From: Mycobacterium botniense
Lineage (GTDB): Bacteria > Actinomycetota > Actinomycetes > Mycobacteriales > Mycobacteriaceae
Assembly (NCBI RefSeq): GCF_010723305.1
Contig: NZ_BLKW01000004.1
Location: forward strand, 868,001 to 932,000
Direction of reading: 5' to 3'
Length of the DNA stretch: 64,000 bases
The translations under genes were made by a program, and so were the position numbers. Of this stretch, positions 20,004 to 29,105 are shown in pieces. The notes beneath the pieces were generated by a model. That model did no database searches and was not told the DNA's origin. It was given only the letters and a program-made list of their open reading frames with translations. Within the stretch, counting starts at the first letter, position 1; every line of letters starts with the position of its first letter.

Positions 20004-20009
20004 TTTAGC
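20004..20009. repeat. Target-site duplication, right copy (TTTAGC)
   Basis: Matches the left copy at 18011-18016. Read on the minus strand it contains the TAA stop codon of the IS110-type transposase. Confidence 0.75.
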
Positions 20010-20955
20010 TGTCGAGGACCGCCAGTGACCAGCACCAGCCCGCCAGTTCGCGGGCGATCGCGGTGTTGGCGACCACCGGGCGCTTGTTACGGGCATCGAA
20101 GCGACACCAGCGCTCGTGCAGGCGCCGGTTGGCCTGTTGGCCGCGCGCTCGTGCTGCCGGGCTGGCCGCGTCCCAGCGGCGCCGCATCACCATTCCGGGT
20201 CGGTAGGGCTGGCGGTGATGCCAGGCCGCCTCGATGAGCAGTCGGCGGGCGTGGCTGTTGCCGGTCTTGGTGATCGCCCCCTGCCAGCGGGAAGCCCCCG
20301 AGCTGTACTCGGTGGGCACCAGACCCAGGTAGGCGCCGATCGAGCGGCCGGTCAACCGGTGCCAGTCGCCGATCTCGACGGCCAGCCCAAACGCCGTCAG
20401 CGTCGAGACCCCGCGCAGACAACCCAGCCGGGTCACCACCGGGGTGTAGGCGCTGTCGGCGGCCAACTTGGCGATCGCCTCGTCGAGGCGGTTACGGCGA
20501 TCCACGGTGGCCAGCATCGTGTCCAGTGCCGTGTCGTAGGTGAGCTGCAACGCGCCGCTGCAGCCACAGTTCGTGCTTGCCGGTCCAAGTTCCTCCACCG
20601 GAATAGATAACCCCCTGCCGCAACAGCAGTTTCGACAATCGATGCCGGGCACTCATCAGATCCCCGCGGCAGTCCTCTCGTGCCCGCACCAGATCTCGGG
20701 CCGCCTCCTGCTCGGCGCTGGGAACCGTGACCTCCACAATCTGACCCAAATGCAGCAACCGGGCCAGATGCGCCGCATCACGGGCATCGGTCTTGACCCG
20801 ATCCCCGGTCGGGCGTTGCAGCTTCGACGGAGCGGCCACCAGCCACATCACCCCAGCCGCCACCAGAAAGCGCGCCAGACCGAACCCCTTCGGGCCAGCC
20901 TCATAGGCCACCGCGACCCGGCCCGGCAACGATCGCAACCACTCCAAAATCTCCT

Positions 20956-20963
20956 GATAATCC
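20956..20963. repeat. 8-bp target-site duplication of ISL3 element, left copy
   Basis: GATAATCC directly precedes the left inverted repeat; the second copy is at 22388-22395. Removing the element and one copy rejoins the IS110 reading frame as LTPDYQEIL. Confidence 0.85.
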
Positions 20964-21029
20964 GGGTCTTCGCAATGAAGCTTGGTAGCGGTCGGGTGAC
21001 ACGGTTGTCTGCCTGGCCCTGGGAATGGG

Positions 21030-21082
21030 CCTGGGGCCTCATGATTCGTGGTGTTAGTGAACACGAATGGAAAGGCCCCAGG
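21030..21082 (+). promoter_or_regulatory. Long hairpin over the ISL3 transposase start region
   Basis: CCTGGGGCCT (21030-21039) pairs fully with AGGCCCCAGG (21073-21082). In the same register ATTCGTG (21044-21050) pairs with CACGAAT (21062-21068), leaving a 4-nt symmetric internal loop and an 11-nt apical loop. The 3' side covers both possible starts (ATG 21067, GTG 21082) and the GAAAGG ribosome site. In a transcript reading in from outside, the start would be masked; a transcript beginning inside the loop would escape this. Confidence 0.6.
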
Positions 21083-22383
21083 TGAATAACAACAGTAGTG
21101 CGACGGTGATGCTTGGACTGGAAGGCATGGCCGTGCTGGCGGTGTCCGAGCACGATGGTGAACTGGAGTACGCGATTGAGACAACCGCGGCGACCGGCTG
21201 GTGTCCGGTATGCGGGGCGATCGCGCGGTTGCATGATCGCCGCCCGACGTGGGTGCGTGATTTGTCGGCCGGGGATCGACCGGTGACGCTGGTGTGGGTC
21301 AAACGCATCTGGCGGTGCGTGCATCCCCAATGTGAGCAGCAGACCTGGACCGAAACGCATCCGGCGATCGCGCCGCGCGCGTCATGGACCGAGCGGGCCC
21401 GCGCCCACGCCTGTCGGCGGGTGGGTCGTGACGGGCATGCGGTGGCCGCGGTGGCCCGCGAGTTCGGCGTCGGCTGGGCCACCGTGATGGCTGCGGTGCG
21501 CGACCATGGCGAGCCGTTGTTGCAGCGGGCATGCCCTGGCGCGGCGGCTACCGCGATCGGGGTGGATGAAACCGCGTTCACCCGAGCCAATGCGGTCTGT
21601 GGCACTGGGTTCGCTACGGGCATCGTTGACCTACATCGTGTCCGGCTGATTGATGTGGTACCTGGTCGGAGCCGGAAGGTGTTGGCGGACCGGTTTTCTG
21701 AACAGCCGGATGTGTGGGCCAGCGCAGTTACAGTGGCGGCATTGGATCTGTTCCGCGGCTATGGCGCCGCCCTGTCGGCCGGGCTGCCCAATGCGGTGCG
21801 GGTCCTTGATCCGTTCCACGTGGTGCGCCTGGGCTTTGCGGCCGTCGATGATGCGCGTCGCCGGGTGCAACAAGAAACGTGCGGGCATCGGGGCCGCGGT
21901 GGCGACCCGCTGTATGGGATTCGGCGAGTACTGCGCCGCGGCGCCGACAATCTCACCGAGCACGCCTGGGCGCGGCTGCTGTCTGGCATCGAAGCCGGCG
22001 ACGATGATGGCCAGGTCGCCAAAGCGTGGGTGGCCGCCCAGGAGCTGCGCGCGATCTACGGCTGCCGTGACGGCGACCATGCGGCCAACCGCCTCTATGA
22101 CTGGACGGTCTTGGGCATCGACTCCGGCGTTGCTGAACTCGCCCGCCTGGCGCGCACCATCACCACTTGGCGCGAGGAGTTCCTGGCCTACTTCAACGCC
22201 GGTCGGATCAGCAACGGACCCACCGAAGCAGTCAACCTGCTCATCAAGAAGGTCAAGCGCGTTGGCCACGGATTTCGAAACTTCAGCAACTATCGGCTGC
22301 GCCTACTACTGCACTGCGGAATCAGATGGAACCATCAAATCCCGACACCACTGCGAGGTCGTCTACCACGCTTGGCTGCGTAG
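21082..22383 (+). CDS. ISL3-family transposase
   Basis: An intact transposase of 433 residues. The N-terminal zinc-binding part has CPVCG and CVHPQCEQQTW, followed by a helix-turn-helix region (AVAREFGVGWATVM). The DDE-type catalytic core has GVDETAF, LDPFHVVRL and the C-terminal GPTEAVNLLIKKVKRVGHGF. All ISL3 landmarks are kept, so it is probably functional. The GTG at 21082 is favoured because GAAAGG lies 6 nt upstream and family members begin near this point; an ATG at 21067 would add five residues. Both lie in a strong hairpin. The gene ends 4 bp from the right end of the element. Confidence 0.88.
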   Translation: MNNNSSATVMLGLEGMAVLAVSEHDGELEYAIETTAATGWCPVCGAIARLHDRRPTWVRDLSAGDRPVTLVWVKRIWRCVHPQCEQQTWTETHPAIAPRASWTERARAHACRRVGRDGHAVAAVAREFGVGWATVMAAVRDHGEPLLQRACPGAAATAIGVDETAFTRANAVCGTGFATGIVDLHRVRLIDVVPGRSRKVLADRFSEQPDVWASAVTVAALDLFRGYGAALSAGLPNAVRVLDPFHVVRLGFAAVDDARRRVQQETCGHRGRGGDPLYGIRRVLRRGADNLTEHAWARLLSGIEAGDDDGQVAKAWVAAQELRAIYGCRDGDHAANRLYDWTVLGIDSGVAELARLARTITTWREEFLAYFNAGRISNGPTEAVNLLIKKVKRVGHGFRNFSNYRLRLLLHCGIRWNHQIPTPLRGRLPRLAA

Positions 22384-22387
22384 AGCC

Positions 22388-22395
22388 GATAATCC
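22388..22395. repeat. 8-bp target-site duplication of ISL3 element, right copy
   Basis: GATAATCC directly follows the right end of the ISL3 element, matching 20956-20963. Confidence 0.85.
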
Positions 22396-22616
22396 GGGGT
22401 CAACCGACGTTCGAATACCTCACCGGTATCTCCGTCCAACGCGCACCCAACCACCGACCGCGCATGCACATCCAAACCGACACTCGTACGCTGAACCTTC
22501 ACTGGGGCCTCCCACATCTTGTGGCTCTACCGGCCAGGACCCGTTTCCTGTCGGCAACCCACGTTCACATGTGAGCGAGGCCCCAGCCCCCCATACCGTC
22601 TAGCAACCGAGGGGCG

Positions 22617-23330
22617 CTAGTTCGAAGTTAGACGGGTTCTGACGCTGAATTTGTGATCTGAGCTGGGTCGCAACGCTAGCATCCGCTGATTCCGTGGGTG
22701 ACCCCATTCGCCAATGTAACTGGGAAGCAATCCGGCCGAACGTGCGAAATCCTCAACTTGCTCACGTGTGTAGTGGAATGGGTCACGCAGAAAATATGTC
22801 ACGATACCAGCTTTAGGTTGCTTATAGCCGCGATCCGGTACTGGAAGTTCGGGAACTTCAAAGAACGTGACGTAGAACCGGCTCTGCTTGTGCATGACGC
22901 GGCGCATCTGCGCGAAACAATAGAGGATGTGGTTTGCAGCCAAATGAGTGATCAGCGACATTGCGATGCCGAAATCAAACTTTACTCCGAACCCGGAGGC
23001 GTCGAAGTCAGCGGTACGGTGCAAATGCACGGTCTTATCAAGGCCAGCGTCTCGAAGCTCCTGCTTGCCGGCCTTTAACAGCCCCTTGTTGATATCAATG
23101 CCGTAATAGTTTCCGTCATTGAGATAGCGGACGAAGTGCACCCCCCCCCGCAGTGCGCCGCACCCCACATCAAGCAGTGTCGAATCCGGTTTCAATCCCT
23201 GCGCGACCATGAAATCAAACTGAAGCCGACCGATCTTATCCCACTGGCCACCAACAATATGTCGATGCAACTTCAGCTTTCGCTCAAACACCGTGACGGT
23301 GCGCGAATAGTTGACGCCCTTGGAATCCAC
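22617..23330 (-). CDS. Class I SAM-dependent methyltransferase
   Basis: A 237-residue Rossmann methyltransferase. Motif I is LLDVGCGALRGG, with YYGIDINKGLL after it carrying the acidic residue that binds the SAM ribose. The remainder (DFGIAMSLITHL, FYVTFFEVPE) fits the fold but points to no known substrate. The DNA is visibly lower in GC than its neighbours and uses more A/T-ending codons, and it lies against the IS cluster, so acquisition by transfer is likely. The coding strand has nine consecutive G (23141-23149) right after motif I; a slip of one base would cut the protein. The GTG start has no clear ribosome site, and a different start is possible. Confidence 0.72.
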   Translation of the reverse strand: MDSKGVNYSRTVTVFERKLKLHRHIVGGQWDKIGRLQFDFMVAQGLKPDSTLLDVGCGALRGGVHFVRYLNDGNYYGIDINKGLLKAGKQELRDAGLDKTVHLHRTADFDASGFGVKFDFGIAMSLITHLAANHILYCFAQMRRVMHKQSRFYVTFFEVPELPVPDRGYKQPKAGIVTYFLRDPFHYTREQVEDFARSAGLLPSYIGEWGHPRNQRMLALRPSSDHKFSVRTRLTSN

Positions 23331-23501
23331 AGCGGAGAAGCTACCGTCAGCCGTTTAGCGGGTCAAGCCGGGCGGCGTAATGTAAGGACTGTTTGAAGTT
23401 AAACGGTGTAACTCCCGGGAAAAGGGCGGGGCGCCACCGCTCTGCTGTGCACTGCTGATCCACTGTGCCAGTGTTGACACAGACCACCAGTGATAGTCGG
23501 T

Positions 23502-24938
<1,437 letters not shown>

Positions 24939-24991
24939 TGCCTGCTCCTCTACTGGTAACCGCCGCACTGACGCTATGGAGCCGATATTGC

Positions 24992-24997
24992 ACTATA
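24992..24997 (-). promoter_or_regulatory. -10 box (TATAGT) of glnA1
   Basis: On the minus strand the hexamer reads TATAGT, close to the consensus TATAAT. The predicted start of transcription near 24985 leaves a leader of about 47 nt with an AGGAG ribosome site. Confidence 0.6.
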
Positions 24998-25008
24998 GTC
25001 ACCCCCTT

Positions 25009-25024
25009 GTTGCGCAGACGTTAC
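25009..25024 (-). promoter_or_regulatory. Putative GlnR box upstream of glnA1
   Basis: Reading the minus strand, GTAAC-6 nt-GCAAC gives AC-n9-AC, the pattern reported for mycobacterial GlnR. It begins 11 bp upstream of the -10 box, matching the arrangement seen at glnA2. Confidence 0.5.
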
Positions 25025-25092
25025 GCGGAGGGGTGCCCGCGCTCGAACCGTGCTGGCTCTATTCCGGTGTGGTGACCCCGTATCGTTGGGCC

Positions 25093-25590
25093 ATGCCTTG
25101 CGGAAATGCCGCTCGGGTCCCGGAACCGGCCGACCGATGGCCGCGCCCCGGCCGGCAGCCGAAGCGGCCGGTATCAGCTGCCGGGCACGGGTATCGGGGC
25201 CAGGCGCTGGGATTACCGGAGGCTGGTCGCGGCGCACTGGCCGGAATGGGACGCCGGCTGAGCGCGTTGGCGGCCGACTGGCTGGTGGCGTACGGCCTGG
25301 CTGGCCTGGGGACAGCGCTCGGGGTCGTTCCGCTCGCGCTGCTGGACACGGCGGTGCTGGTCTTCTGGTTCATACTTGGCACGGTTGCAGTCTGGTTGTT
25401 CGGTTTCACGCCCGGACAATTCATGCTGGGGCTGATGGTGGTGTGCGTGGACAGGCCGGCGCCGGTGCGGCTTGGCCGCGCGGCGTTGCGGGCGGCATTG
25501 ATAGCGACGGTCATCCCGGCGCTGTTCGTCGACGCCGACGGACGCGGCCTGCATGATCGGCTGACCGGCACCGCTGTGCTGCGCCGGTAA
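25093..25590 (+). CDS. RDD-family membrane protein (Rv2219A-like)
   Basis: The C-terminal 110 residues form an RDD domain: GRRLSALAADWLVAY (the R-D pair), two hydrophobic membrane spans (LGTALGVVPLALLDTAVLVFW region, then WLFGFTPGQFMLGLMVV), and the closing DADGRGLHDRLTGTAVLRR. The N-terminal 50 residues are polar and proline-rich. RDD proteins are small integral membrane proteins, some linked to ion transport; no role is assigned here. The ATG at 25093 is the best of several starts and gives 165 residues; GTG codons upstream are possible. It is divergent from glnA1 and convergent with the next gene. Confidence 0.75.
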   Translation: MPCGNAARVPEPADRWPRPGRQPKRPVSAAGHGYRGQALGLPEAGRGALAGMGRRLSALAADWLVAYGLAGLGTALGVVPLALLDTAVLVFWFILGTVAVWLFGFTPGQFMLGLMVVCVDRPAPVRLGRAALRAALIATVIPALFVDADGRGLHDRLTGTAVLRR

Positions 25591-25629
25591 CCGGTCGGCT
25601 GGGAGCGGCTCGTCGTGGCGTGCAGCGGG

Positions 25630-26382
25630 CTAGCGGCGGCGTACGGTGCGCTGGACCCCGCGCAGCTTGGCGGCGGGGGGCACCGGTCCCTTGGGCATGG
25701 CGGCGGCACCAGCCCGCGAGCCCAGCGCAGCCAGCCGCGACTCCAGGGCATCCATCTGTTTGACCGTGATATTCGCCGGCAAGCGGTTGAGGTGGCGCTC
25801 GAGCTTGGCCAGCGGAACCTCGCCTTGCCCGTTGCCGACGACGATGTCGTAGATCGGTACGTCGCCGACCAGCCGGGCAGTGCGTTTTTTCTCCTGGGCC
25901 AGCAGCGGTTTGACCCGGGCCGGTGAACCTTCGGCGACCAGGATGACCCCGGGCCGGCCGATCACCCGATGCACCGCATCGAAGTTGCCCGTGGCAGCCA
26001 CGCCCGGAGTGACGCGCCATCTGCCGCGCAAGTTCTCCAGCGCCCACGCCGCAGCGCCGGCCTGCCCTTCGGCCTTGCGGTAGACCGTGCGTTGCGCCCG
26101 CCGGCCGAATATGACGAACGCCACTAACGCGCCCAGCACCACCCCCAGCGGGATCATCATGATGATCGCAAAACCGCCGACGGCCACGCCCGCCATCACC
26201 GATACCCCCACAATCAGCACGAATGCACCAATCATGTAGGGCAGCAGGCGGTTATCCTCTTTGCGCTGCATGACGAACGCCTGCCAGAGTTGACTGCGCC
26301 GCTGCTGTGCCGCCGCTTTGCGAGCGGCCCTGGCCTCAGCCCGGGCCGCCTTGGCGGCAGCGGTATTGCGGGGTTTCGCCAT
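25630..26382 (-). CDS. DUF4191 membrane protein (Rv2219-like)
   Basis: A 250-residue protein, equal in length to Rv2219. It begins MAKPRNTAAAKAARAEARAA, a very basic Ala/Arg/Lys stretch. Two adjacent membrane spans follow (LLPYMIGAFVLIVGVSVMAG; FAIIMMIPLGVVLGALVAFVI), then a soluble C-terminal domain of about 130 residues. The function is unknown. The start at 26382 follows the family N-terminus. It lies just upstream of lipA in the same direction order (lipB-lipA-this gene), 25 bp after the lipA stop, so it is probably co-transcribed with the lipoate genes. Confidence 0.88.
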   Translation of the reverse strand: MAKPRNTAAAKAARAEARAARKAAAQQRRSQLWQAFVMQRKEDNRLLPYMIGAFVLIVGVSVMAGVAVGGFAIIMMIPLGVVLGALVAFVIFGRRAQRTVYRKAEGQAGAAAWALENLRGRWRVTPGVAATGNFDAVHRVIGRPGVILVAEGSPARVKPLLAQEKKRTARLVGDVPIYDIVVGNGQGEVPLAKLERHLNRLPANITVKQMDALESRLAALGSRAGAAAMPKGPVPPAAKLRGVQRTVRRR

Positions 26383-26407
26383 AACTACCCACCATACGGA
26401 ACCGCCG

Positions 26408-27346
26408 TCAGCGCGACGCTCGGGCGCGTCGGTGCTGTGTGGCTTGCGCGTAAAGCCGGCCGGCCCGGTACGACGATCGCACGAGCGGCCCGGCCAGCAC
26501 CCCGGCGAAACCCAGCTGCTCGGCGTAGCGGGCATAGTCGACGAATTCCTCAGGGCGCACCCAGCGCTCGACCGGGTGATGGCGCACCGACGGACGCAAA
26601 TACTGGCTGATGGTCACCAGATCGCAGCCGGCGGCGCGAAGATCAGCCAGGGCAGCACGCACTTCCGCGGGGGTCTCGCCCAGGCCGAGGATCAGATTGC
26701 TCTTGGTGACCAGGCCGAAGTCGCGGGCCGCCGTCAACACGCCGAGGCTGCGCTGATAGCTGAACGCGGGCCGGATCCGTCTGAATAAGCGAGGGACGGT
26801 TTCAACGTTGTGCGCCAACACTTCCGGACGAGACGCGAACACCTCCTCGAGTCGGCCGGGGTCGCCACCGAAATCTGGGATCAGCAATTCCACACCGGTC
26901 GAGGGGTTCAGCTGCCGGATGGCGCGAACCGTCTCCGCGTATAGCCAAGCCCCGCCGTCGGGCAGGTCGTCGCGGGCCACACCGGTCACCGTGGAATACC
27001 GCAACCCCATCGCATGCACACTCTCGGCCACCCGCCGCGGCTCGTCGCGGTCCAGGCCGGCGGGCTTGCCCGTGTCGATCTGGCAGAAGTCGCAGCGACG
27101 GGTGCACACCTGCCCCCCGATCAGAAAGGTGGCTTCCCGATCCTCCCAGCATTCGAAGATGTTGGGGCAGCCCGCTTCTTCGCAGACGGTGTGCAGTCCC
27201 TGATGGCGGACCAGGTTTTTCAGCTCGCGGTATTCCGGCCCCATGCGGGCCCTGGTCCTGATCCACGGCGGCTTGCGCTCGATCGGGCTCGCAGCGTTGC
27301 GCACTTCCAGCCGTAGCAGCTTGCGGCCCTCCGGAGCGACGGTCAC
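26408..27346 (-). CDS. lipA: Lipoyl synthase
   Basis: A radical-SAM enzyme that inserts two sulfurs into protein-bound octanoate to make lipoate. The 312-residue product has the auxiliary cluster cysteines in [12 protein letters not shown] and the radical-SAM motif CTRRCDFC (Cx3Cx2C). [14 protein letters not shown] and the C-terminal RSSYRA, whose Ser ligates the auxiliary cluster, are also present. The start overlaps the lipB stop by 4 nt (ATGA), so the two steps of lipoylation are coupled. The substrates include the E2 protein DlaT encoded nearby on the same strand. Confidence 0.97.
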   Translation of the reverse strand: MTVAPEGRKLLRLEVRNAASPIERKPPWIRTRARMGPEYRELKNLVRHQGLHTVCEEAGCPNIFECWEDREATFLIGGQVCTRRCDFCQIDTGKPAGLDRDEPRRVAESVHAMGLRYSTVTGVARDDLPDGGAWLYAETVRAIRQLNPSTGVELLIPDFGGDPGRLEEVFASRPEVLAHNVETVPRLFRRIRPAFSYQRSLGVLTAARDFGLVTKSNLILGLGETPAEVRAALADLRAAGCDLVTISQYLRPSVRHHPVERWVRPEEFVDYARYAEQLGFAGVLAGPLVRSSYRAGRLYAQATQHRRARASR

Positions 27347-28041
27347 AACGTTGATGCTACGCGGGTCGCATCGTGGTCACGGACCGGCAGCACACCGTCG
27401 AGGACAGCACACACCGCGTCAGCGACGAGGTATCGGACCTCATCGACACCCACCCGCCGACCGAGTTCGGCCGACAATGAGGTCACCCCGGCGTCGCTGA
27501 TGCCACACGGTACGATCCGCGCGAAAGCGCCCAGGTCACAGTCACAGTTGAGGGCGAACCCATGCAGCGTGGTGGCCCGCGACACCCGCACGCCGATGGC
27601 GGCGACCTTCCGCGCGGGCCGGCCACCGCCGGCCGGGCGCCACACCCCGGACCGGCCGTCGATCCGGCCAGTGTCCAGGCCCAGCTCGCTGCACACCTCG
27701 ATCAGCGCTTCTTCGAGGCGGCGAACGTAATTGACCACGTCGAGCGGTTCGGTCAGGCCGATAATGGGGTAACCGACCAGTTGGCCCGGACCGTGCCAGG
27801 TGATCTTTCCGCCGCGGTCGGTGTCGACGACAGACGCGTCGTCCACGGGCCGCTCATGCGGCTCAGTGCGCCGCCCGGCGGTGTACACCGGCGGGTGTTC
27901 CAGCAGCAACAGGGTGTCGGGACCGCCGGCCACCCGGGCGTCGGCCAGTTCGCGCTGCAACCGCCACGCCTCGAGGTAGTCGATGCTGCCCAGTTGGCGC
28001 ACGTCGATCGGAGCCGGGCTCGAGCGGATAGACCTCGTCAC
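27343..28041 (-). CDS. lipB: Octanoyl-(ACP) protein transferase
   Basis: LipB moves octanoate from acyl carrier protein to the lipoyl-domain lysine. Product of 232 residues (230 in M. tuberculosis). It has [32 protein letters not shown], and the Cys/Lys dyad of the family in RKVAAIGVR and [14 protein letters not shown]. The start is the GTG at 28041 ([17 protein letters not shown]), since the upstream 46 in-frame codons are low-complexity. It forms an overlapping pair with lipA. Confidence 0.95.
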   Translation of the reverse strand: MTRSIRSSPAPIDVRQLGSIDYLEAWRLQRELADARVAGGPDTLLLLEHPPVYTAGRRTEPHERPVDDASVVDTDRGGKITWHGPGQLVGYPIIGLTEPLDVVNYVRRLEEALIEVCSELGLDTGRIDGRSGVWRPAGGGRPARKVAAIGVRVSRATTLHGFALNCDCDLGAFARIVPCGISDAGVTSLSAELGRRVGVDEVRYLVADAVCAVLDGVLPVRDHDATRVASTL

Positions 28042-28189
28042 GGTGGCGAGGGTACGCCCACCCGGCCCACCGGTGGCCCCTGGCCAACCCCCGGCCGGGA
28101 CACTGATCGGCCACCCACCATCGCCGCAGCAGGGGATGCCGCGGGCGTCACCCCGACTGCGGTGTAGCGCCGCGTCCACGCGAGTCCGA

Positions 28190-29101
28190 TCAGGCTTCGC
28201 TGGGGCGGGCTGTGGCGTAGCTCAGCGCTTCGCCGATGGTGTTGTGGTGGAACTGGAAACCGGCTCGCTCAAGCACAGCCGGAATGACACGCTGGCCGGT
28301 GAGCAGCCCCTCGTCGGCAAATTCACCGAGCGCGGCGCGCACGGCGAATCCGGGCAGCGTCCACGGGGCAGGGCGGTTGAGGGCACGGCCTAAGGCTGCG
28401 GTGAATTCGGCGTTGGTGACAGGCGCCGGCCCGGTCATGTTCACCGGACCGGACAGCGACGCGTGCGAGATCGCGTAGCGAAGCGCACGCACCTCGTCTT
28501 CGAGGGTGATCCACGACATGTATTGGCGGCCGTTGCCGAGCCGAGCGCCCAGCCCGAGCGAGAACAGGGGCCGCAGCTGGCGCAGCAGCCCACCGGACGG
28601 GGCTAGCACCAGTCCGGTGCGGGCCAGCACCACACGAACGCCGGCGCGCTGAGCGGGTGCGGTGGCAGCCTCCCAGTCCCGGCACAGCTGGGCCAGGAAA
28701 CCGGTTCCCGGCGAGGCGGTTTCGTCGACCACACGGTCCCTGGTGTTCCCGTAATAGCCCACTGCGCTGGCATTGATCAGCACGCCGACGCCGGCATCGG
28801 CGGCCGCGGCCGACAGCACTTCGGTGGCCGTGATGCGACTGTCGCGCAGGCTCTGCTTGAAGGCGCCAGACCATCGGCGCTGGGCGATGCCGACACCACA
28901 CAGGTTGACCACGGCGTCAACTCCGTGCAGTGCACCCGGATCGAAAACACCGCTATCGGGATTCCAATGCAGTTCATTGGAATTCGACGGTGTACGGCGC
29001 ACGATCCGCAGCACCTGGTTATCGGCCGCGCGCAGCGCTGCCACCAGAGCCGAGCCGATCAGTCCGGATGAACCAGCGACCGCGATGACGGCTTTGGCCA
29101 T
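28190..29101 (-). CDS. SDR39U1-type NAD-dependent epimerase/TIGR01777 protein (Rv2216-like)
   Basis: An extended short-chain dehydrogenase of 303 residues. The N-terminal nucleotide-binding motif is [10 protein letters not shown], the catalytic Tyr segment is SAVGYYGNT, and the C-terminal DUF1731 part ends [18 protein letters not shown]. The family is wide and the substrate unknown. The start at 29101 ([13 protein letters not shown]) lies 4 bp after the dlaT stop, so co-transcription with dlaT is likely. Confidence 0.9.
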   Translation of the reverse strand: MAKAVIAVAGSSGLIGSALVAALRAADNQVLRIVRRTPSNSNELHWNPDSGVFDPGALHGVDAVVNLCGVGIAQRRWSGAFKQSLRDSRITATEVLSAAAADAGVGVLINASAVGYYGNTRDRVVDETASPGTGFLAQLCRDWEAATAPAQRAGVRVVLARTGLVLAPSGGLLRQLRPLFSLGLGARLGNGRQYMSWITLEDEVRALRYAISHASLSGPVNMTGPAPVTNAEFTAALGRALNRPAPWTLPGFAVRAALGEFADEGLLTGQRVIPAVLERAGFQFHHNTIGEALSYATARPSEA

Positions 29102-29105
29102 ATCG

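Larger units (their letters stand above)
20964..22387 (+). mobile_element. ISL3-family insertion sequence, 1424 bp, intact
   Basis: The left end GGGTCTTCGCAATGAAGC and the inverted right end GGCTCTACGCAGCCAAGC share most positions over about 25 bp and continue TGGTAG on both sides. The element is flanked by a perfect 8-bp duplication, the size expected for ISL3. It carries one intact transposase gene on the plus strand and lies inside an older IS110-type gene. Confidence 0.88.
20005..22502 (-). pseudogene. IS110-family transposase, interrupted by ISL3 element and frameshifted
   Basis: Three pieces on the minus strand form one IS110-type DEDD transposase. The N-terminus starts at the GTG at 22502 (GGGAGG 5 nt upstream): VQRTSVGLDVHARSVVG with the first catalytic Asp, running to RRLTPDY. 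The gene is then cut by the ISL3 element and resumes before 20956 with QEILEWLRSLPGRV, KTDARDAAHLARLL and SARHRLSKLLLR. Near 20555 a small deletion shifts the frame. The C-terminal part then reads LQLTYDTALDT, then RGVSTLTAFGLAVEIGDW and AYLGLVPTEYSSG, and ends at 20005. IS110 elements lack terminal repeats, so the element borders are not defined. It cannot make an active transposase. Confidence 0.82.
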
